A stretch of DNA of 64,000 nt from an uncultured Acetatifactor sp. (lineage in GTDB: Bacteria; Bacillota; Clostridia; Lachnospirales; Lachnospiraceae): assembly GCA_910579755.1 (NCBI GenBank), contig CAJTVB010000004.1, forward strand, positions 124,001 through 188,000, read 5' to 3'. A model generated the notes under the pieces. That model was given only the letters and a program-made list of their open reading frames with translations. It had not been told where the DNA came from and did not search any database. The translations under genes and the position numbers were made by a program. Shown here piece by piece: positions 60,353-64,000 of this stretch (its first letter is position 1; each line of letters opens with the position of its first letter).

Positions 60353-62765
60353 GGGTGAAAAAAGATTGGCGGCAGGGCTTTTGATCCTGTGCATGCTGGC
60401 AGGATTGTGGTTTCCAGGGGAAAAGGTTCATGCCGAATATATTCATACCAACCGCGACACGCTCCCTCCGGGACCGGTCATGGAGATCAAAGAGGAAAGC
60501 GTAGAGGAGTATGAAAAGCTGTACGAGACGGACAAAGCGGTCTATTATTACCGGGAGGATCGGGATATCATTGCCCTGTTGGATAAGGAGAGCGGATATC
60601 TGTGGAAGACAGGCCTGGATGCGCCTGTGGCGAAAAAGCTGAGAGCCAAAGCCATGAGCGCTTCCACGGAGGAGGAATTTGTAGAGCTGGAGAATACGCC
60701 GGTGGAGGACAATATGAATGAGATCTTCACGGACATGGCCAATTCTCTGATTACGGTGGAATATCGTCCGCCGGAGTCCCTGGACAGTCCCAAGAAGATA
60801 TCCTCCGCCTCTTCCGGGTCGGAGTCCACCCTTCGGAAGCTGGAGGAAAATCGCTTCTGCCTGGACATTGATTTCAAAGACATCGACCTGCAGATGAAGG
60901 TATATATTACCTTTGGGGAAAAGAAAATCCAGTACTATATTCCCCATGAAGAGATTACCGGGCAGGGGATGCAGAGTATGACTACTTTGTACCTGACGCC
61001 TTTTCTGGGAGCAAACGGCGGGCAGCTTCTGCGGTTTAACCGGGACAGCGGGGATTACGATATCGTGGAAAGAAAGGATGCTCCTCCGGGATACGCCTTT
61101 GTGCCGGACGGAAGCGGCGCGTTGATCCGGTTCCAGGACAATAATTCCATATTCCGGCAGTATACGGGGGATGTATATGGAAGCGATGCCTCCCAGTGGG
61201 AATATTACAATACCACACTGACAGACGCCATGCCTCTGAAGGATCCGGTGATGCCGGTATTCGGCGTGGCGCTGGGAAATGACCAGGCGGCCTTTGTGGC
61301 GTATGCCGACGAAGGCGCGGAGTATATGAGCATCATCTGTACGCCGGAGGAAAATACCACCTACTACACATGGACCTGTCCTCAGTTTACCTATAATCTG
61401 AGATATCACCAGGTTTTTAACAAGGCGGGAGACGGATATTTCCAGATGATGGAGGAGCCCAATGTGTTTGACATAGCCATGACCTATGAGTTTTTAAGCG
61501 GGGATGGCAGCGGCAGTACCGAAGCCGCGGATTATGTGGGCATGGCGCTGACTTACCGAAGGCATCTGATGGAAGAGGGGATTTTGACGGAAATGACAGG
61601 GAGCGGAGAGGAGACTTCCGGGGATATTCCCATCCGGCTGGATTTTTTGATGTCCGACGCGGAGAGCGGCGTGGTGGGACTGGACAATGTGGTGATGACT
61701 ACCACAGAGGATGTGAGAAGTATTCTGACGGATGTAATGGACAATGGAATTCAGAATATTAATTCCGGCCTCCAGGGATGGCAGAAAAAGGGAGTTACCT
61801 TTTCGAGGCCAAATACCCGGAAATATTCCTCTGCCATAGGATCCCGGTCAGACTTTGAAAATCTCATGACGGATTTTTCCCGGATGGGAGTGGATATCTC
61901 ATACCAGCAGGATTATGTGACCATTAATAAGACCATGATGAGCTATTTTGACAATGCGGTGAAGCACATTAATTCCTGGTACGCTTATGTGGACAAATCC
62001 AACCTTCTGCCGCCTGCGGCGCCGGTGACCCAGTTCGGGTATGCCAGACCGGAAAAAAGCGTCAAGTGGCTGGAAGAGCAGTATGAACATTCCAAAGGAA
62101 CTGCGGACTCCATGACCATCGACGGGATTGGCTCCATACTTACGGGAGATTATGCGGACTTGGGGCATGTCACTGTCAGCGATGCCATGGCGCTGTATCA
62201 GGAACAGCTGGAGACTATGGAAGAGGTAAAGAGAAATATCAAAAAACCGGGGATGTATTTGTGGAAGTATACAGACAGATATCTGCAGGCGCCGGTGGGG
62301 CATTCTCAGTATATTTTTGAGACGGACGCGGTACCCTTTCTGCAGCTGGTGCTGAACGGAACCATGGAGGTCTATGCGCCCTATGCAAACTTTTCCTTTT
62401 ACACGCAGACGGATATTCTGAAGATGATCGATTATAATTTGAGTCCTTCCTTCATCCTGACCAGTGAGCCCTCCTGGAAGCTGGCGGATACTGTCAGCGC
62501 CGACCTGTATTCTACGGAATACAGCCTGTACAAGAACTTGATTCAGGAGGTGTATTCTCAGGTGAATGCCGCGCTGGGCCAGGTAAAGGGATACCGCTGG
62601 GTTGATCGTCTGGTGGTGCAGGACGGCGTCATTGTGAATGTATATGAGAAGGATGGTACCGTTAAAAAAGTAATTATCAACTATACCGACGACCCTGTGA
62701 CCGTGGACGGCGCGCAGACACCGCCCAAAAGCGCCCTGGTTGCGGATGCGGTTCGGACGCCATAG
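60339..62765 (+). CDS. large secreted DUF5696-like protein
   Basis: An 808-residue protein with a signal peptide (about 1-32). I recognise it as similar to DUF5696 proteins, which are often found in such loci, from its overall layout and its position; I cannot give a catalytic motif with confidence. The middle part has GYAFVPDGSGALIRFQDN and a stretch from about 440 to 640 that could be a barrel, with acidic residues in LDFLMSDAESG and SYQQDYVTINKTM. AAGGAG lies before the ATG inside the previous gene. A glycoside hydrolase or glycan-binding role is possible but unproven. Confidence 0.6.
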   Translation: MYRLKGEKRLAAGLLILCMLAGLWFPGEKVHAEYIHTNRDTLPPGPVMEIKEESVEEYEKLYETDKAVYYYREDRDIIALLDKESGYLWKTGLDAPVAKKLRAKAMSASTEEEFVELENTPVEDNMNEIFTDMANSLITVEYRPPESLDSPKKISSASSGSESTLRKLEENRFCLDIDFKDIDLQMKVYITFGEKKIQYYIPHEEITGQGMQSMTTLYLTPFLGANGGQLLRFNRDSGDYDIVERKDAPPGYAFVPDGSGALIRFQDNNSIFRQYTGDVYGSDASQWEYYNTTLTDAMPLKDPVMPVFGVALGNDQAAFVAYADEGAEYMSIICTPEENTTYYTWTCPQFTYNLRYHQVFNKAGDGYFQMMEEPNVFDIAMTYEFLSGDGSGSTEAADYVGMALTYRRHLMEEGILTEMTGSGEETSGDIPIRLDFLMSDAESGVVGLDNVVMTTTEDVRSILTDVMDNGIQNINSGLQGWQKKGVTFSRPNTRKYSSAIGSRSDFENLMTDFSRMGVDISYQQDYVTINKTMMSYFDNAVKHINSWYAYVDKSNLLPPAAPVTQFGYARPEKSVKWLEEQYEHSKGTADSMTIDGIGSILTGDYADLGHVTVSDAMALYQEQLETMEEVKRNIKKPGMYLWKYTDRYLQAPVGHSQYIFETDAVPFLQLVLNGTMEVYAPYANFSFYTQTDILKMIDYNLSPSFILTSEPSWKLADTVSADLYSTEYSLYKNLIQEVYSQVNAALGQVKGYRWVDRLVVQDGVIVNVYEKDGTVKKVIINYTDDPVTVDGAQTPPKSALVADAVRTP

Positions 62766-62777
62766 GAGGGGACGGGT

Positions 62778-63683
62778 ATGTCAGAGAAAAAGAAGCTACA
62801 CAAAACGAAATCCTTTCAAAGAAGACAGGATAAATACGGCTATCTGTTTATGATGCCCTGGATCCTGGGCTTTCTGGTGTTTACCCTGATTCCCTTTGTG
62901 ATGACCATTTACTTAAGCTTTACAGAGGTGAAACAGGATATCAGGGGATTTAATATTTCGTTTACGGGAATTTATAATTATCGGCAGCTGTTTTTGGCGA
63001 ACACTGAATTTACGCCGGCCCTGATTTCCTTCCTGGGAATGATCATTCCTTACACGCTTGTGGTGGTGATCATGTCCTTTATTCTGGCGATGCTGTTGAA
63101 CACCATTGTCAGAGGCAAGGCCGTTTATCGGACCGTTTATTTTCTGCCGGTGGTGGTGCTTTCGGGACCGGTGATGTATCAGCTGATGAATCTGACACCT
63201 CAGGTGGAGGGCCAGGTAAACGAGCTGTATTACTCCTTTTTGATCCGGATGATACACAGCTATTCGCCTCAGGCGGCAGCAGGCATGGTGGCTCTGTTTG
63301 ACAACCTGTCCATTATCCTGTGGTTTACGGGGATTCCCATTGTGCTGTTCATCAACGGATTGCAGAAAATCAATCCCAGCCTGTATGAGGCGGCCAGGAT
63401 TGATTCCGCCACCAGCTGGCAGCTTCTGTGGAAGATCACCATGCCCATTATCCGCCCTACGGCGCTGATCGTCACGGTCTTTACCATTGTTCAGCTGGGC
63501 GGAATGGATACCATCAACCCGGTGCTGGTGATGATCAAGGAGAGAACGGCAAATACCAGCGGAGGATTTGGTTATGCGGCAACCATTTCCTGGATTTACA
63601 GCCTGCTTGTCCTGATCACCATCGGAGCGGCGTTTGTGCTGTTTCGTGAGCGCAAAATAAAGGAAACCCACAAATATTGGTAA
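62778..63683 (+). CDS. sugar ABC transporter permease (MalF-type), pair 2
   Basis: A 301-residue permease with six hydrophobic segments. The EAA loop reads EAARIDSATSWQLLWKITMP, with Ser in place of the usual Gly after Asp. It differs clearly from the first MalF-type permease, so it is not a recent copy. AGGAGGGGA precedes the ATG, 12 bases after the previous gene. Confidence 0.92.
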   Translation: MSEKKKLHKTKSFQRRQDKYGYLFMMPWILGFLVFTLIPFVMTIYLSFTEVKQDIRGFNISFTGIYNYRQLFLANTEFTPALISFLGMIIPYTLVVVIMSFILAMLLNTIVRGKAVYRTVYFLPVVVLSGPVMYQLMNLTPQVEGQVNELYYSFLIRMIHSYSPQAAAGMVALFDNLSIILWFTGIPIVLFINGLQKINPSLYEAARIDSATSWQLLWKITMPIIRPTALIVTVFTIVQLGGMDTINPVLVMIKERTANTSGGFGYAATISWIYSLLVLITIGAAFVLFRERKIKETHKYW

Positions 63684-63696
63684 AGGAGGAGCCATT

Positions 63697-64000
63697 ATGG
63701 CAAAGCGTATCGGAAAGGCAGTGACCTATTTCCTGCTGACATGTATCGGATATATTTATCTGGAGCCGATTTTTCAGATGATCTCCAAGGCATTAATGTC
63801 GCCTGCGGACGTCATCAACCCGTCCATAGAGTGGCTGGCCAGGAATCCTACTCTGAATAATTTCAAGGTGGCCGCAGGGGTGTTAAAGATTCCCGGAAGC
63901 CTGATCAACTCCATAGGCTTTTCCGCACTTTTGGCTCTGCTTCAGACCCTTGTGGCGGCCATGACAGGCTATGGGCTTTCCCGGTTCCGATTTCGGGGAA
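63697..64000 (+). CDS. sugar ABC transporter permease (MalG-type), pair 2, cut by the window end
   Basis: The first 101 codons are visible, starting MAKRIGKAVTYFLLTC after AAAGGAGGAG. A first hydrophobic segment and the beginning of the second part, with GSLINSIGFSALLALLQTL, fit a MalG-type permease. The EAA loop lies beyond the window. It is 13 bases after the previous permease and completes the second pair. Confidence 0.85.
   Translation, partial: MAKRIGKAVTYFLLTCIGYIYLEPIFQMISKALMSPADVINPSIEWLARNPTLNNFKVAAGVLKIPGSLINSIGFSALLALLQTLVAAMTGYGLSRFRFRG

Noticed and set aside
51657..64000. An ATPase gene for the importer
   Set aside because: No Walker A/ABC signature was found in any frame of this region; the ATPase must be elsewhere.

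Overview
The window looks like a chromosomal segment from a spore-forming, low-to-mid GC Firmicute, most likely a gut Lachnospiraceae (Clostridia). The evidence is a T-box leader before ileS, a GlgC/GlgD pair, SpoVG, a DnaD-type primosome protein beside a DnaI/DnaC-like helicase loader, a long Prs variant, strong AGGAGG ribosome binding sites with many GTG/TTG starts, and sugar ABC importers without their own ATPase. The family assignment is an inference from gene content. No rRNA, intact tRNA, CRISPR array, transposase or phage gene was seen.

Region 1 (1-24.3 kb) is mostly core metabolism and envelope. It holds ileS with the tail of its T-box, a convergent pair of membrane genes (acyltransferase and a polytopic membrane protein), glycogen phosphorylase, an aconitase-superfamily hydratase, a membrane-anchored type I pullulanase, an SseB-domain protein, a calcium-motif protein, a MATE exporter, a zinc-less LytM protein, an amidohydrolase, ddl and murF, and a convergent plsC.

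Region 2 (24.3-38 kb) has two small envelope proteins, then a leftward cluster murC - DnaD protein - helicase loader - prs. A group of DnaA-box-like sites lies between murC and the DnaD gene. Rightward come glgC-glgD, spoVG, two overlapping WYL-domain genes, a hairpin-rich intergenic stretch with a tRNA-like 3' half, and a slipin. GlgC/GlgD, glycogen phosphorylase and pullulanase together cover glycogen synthesis and alpha-glucan breakdown.

Region 3 (38-51.3 kb) is accessory. A leftward four-gene operon carries two isomerase/oxidoreductase pairs and faces a divergent AraC regulator. Then come a palindromic repeat element whose right end is also found after spoVG, a three-gene membrane operon of unknown function, an APH-like kinase next to an ANT(6)-like nucleotidyltransferase, an AT-rich three-gene cassette of unknown function with a winged-helix protein, and a LacI-family regulator.

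Region 4 (51.3 kb to the end) is the most unusual. Downstream of the LacI gene and two AACCGGTT palindromes 197 bp apart lies one long rightward gene set: a lipoprotein solute-binding protein, a second solute-binding domain fused to two repeated beta-rich domains, two permeases, a beta-propeller/TPR/Yip1-like membrane protein, a large secreted DUF5696-like protein, and two more permeases, the last cut by the window end. No ATPase is present. It reads as a double, accessory-rich glycan importer that probably borrows a shared MsmX-type ATPase.
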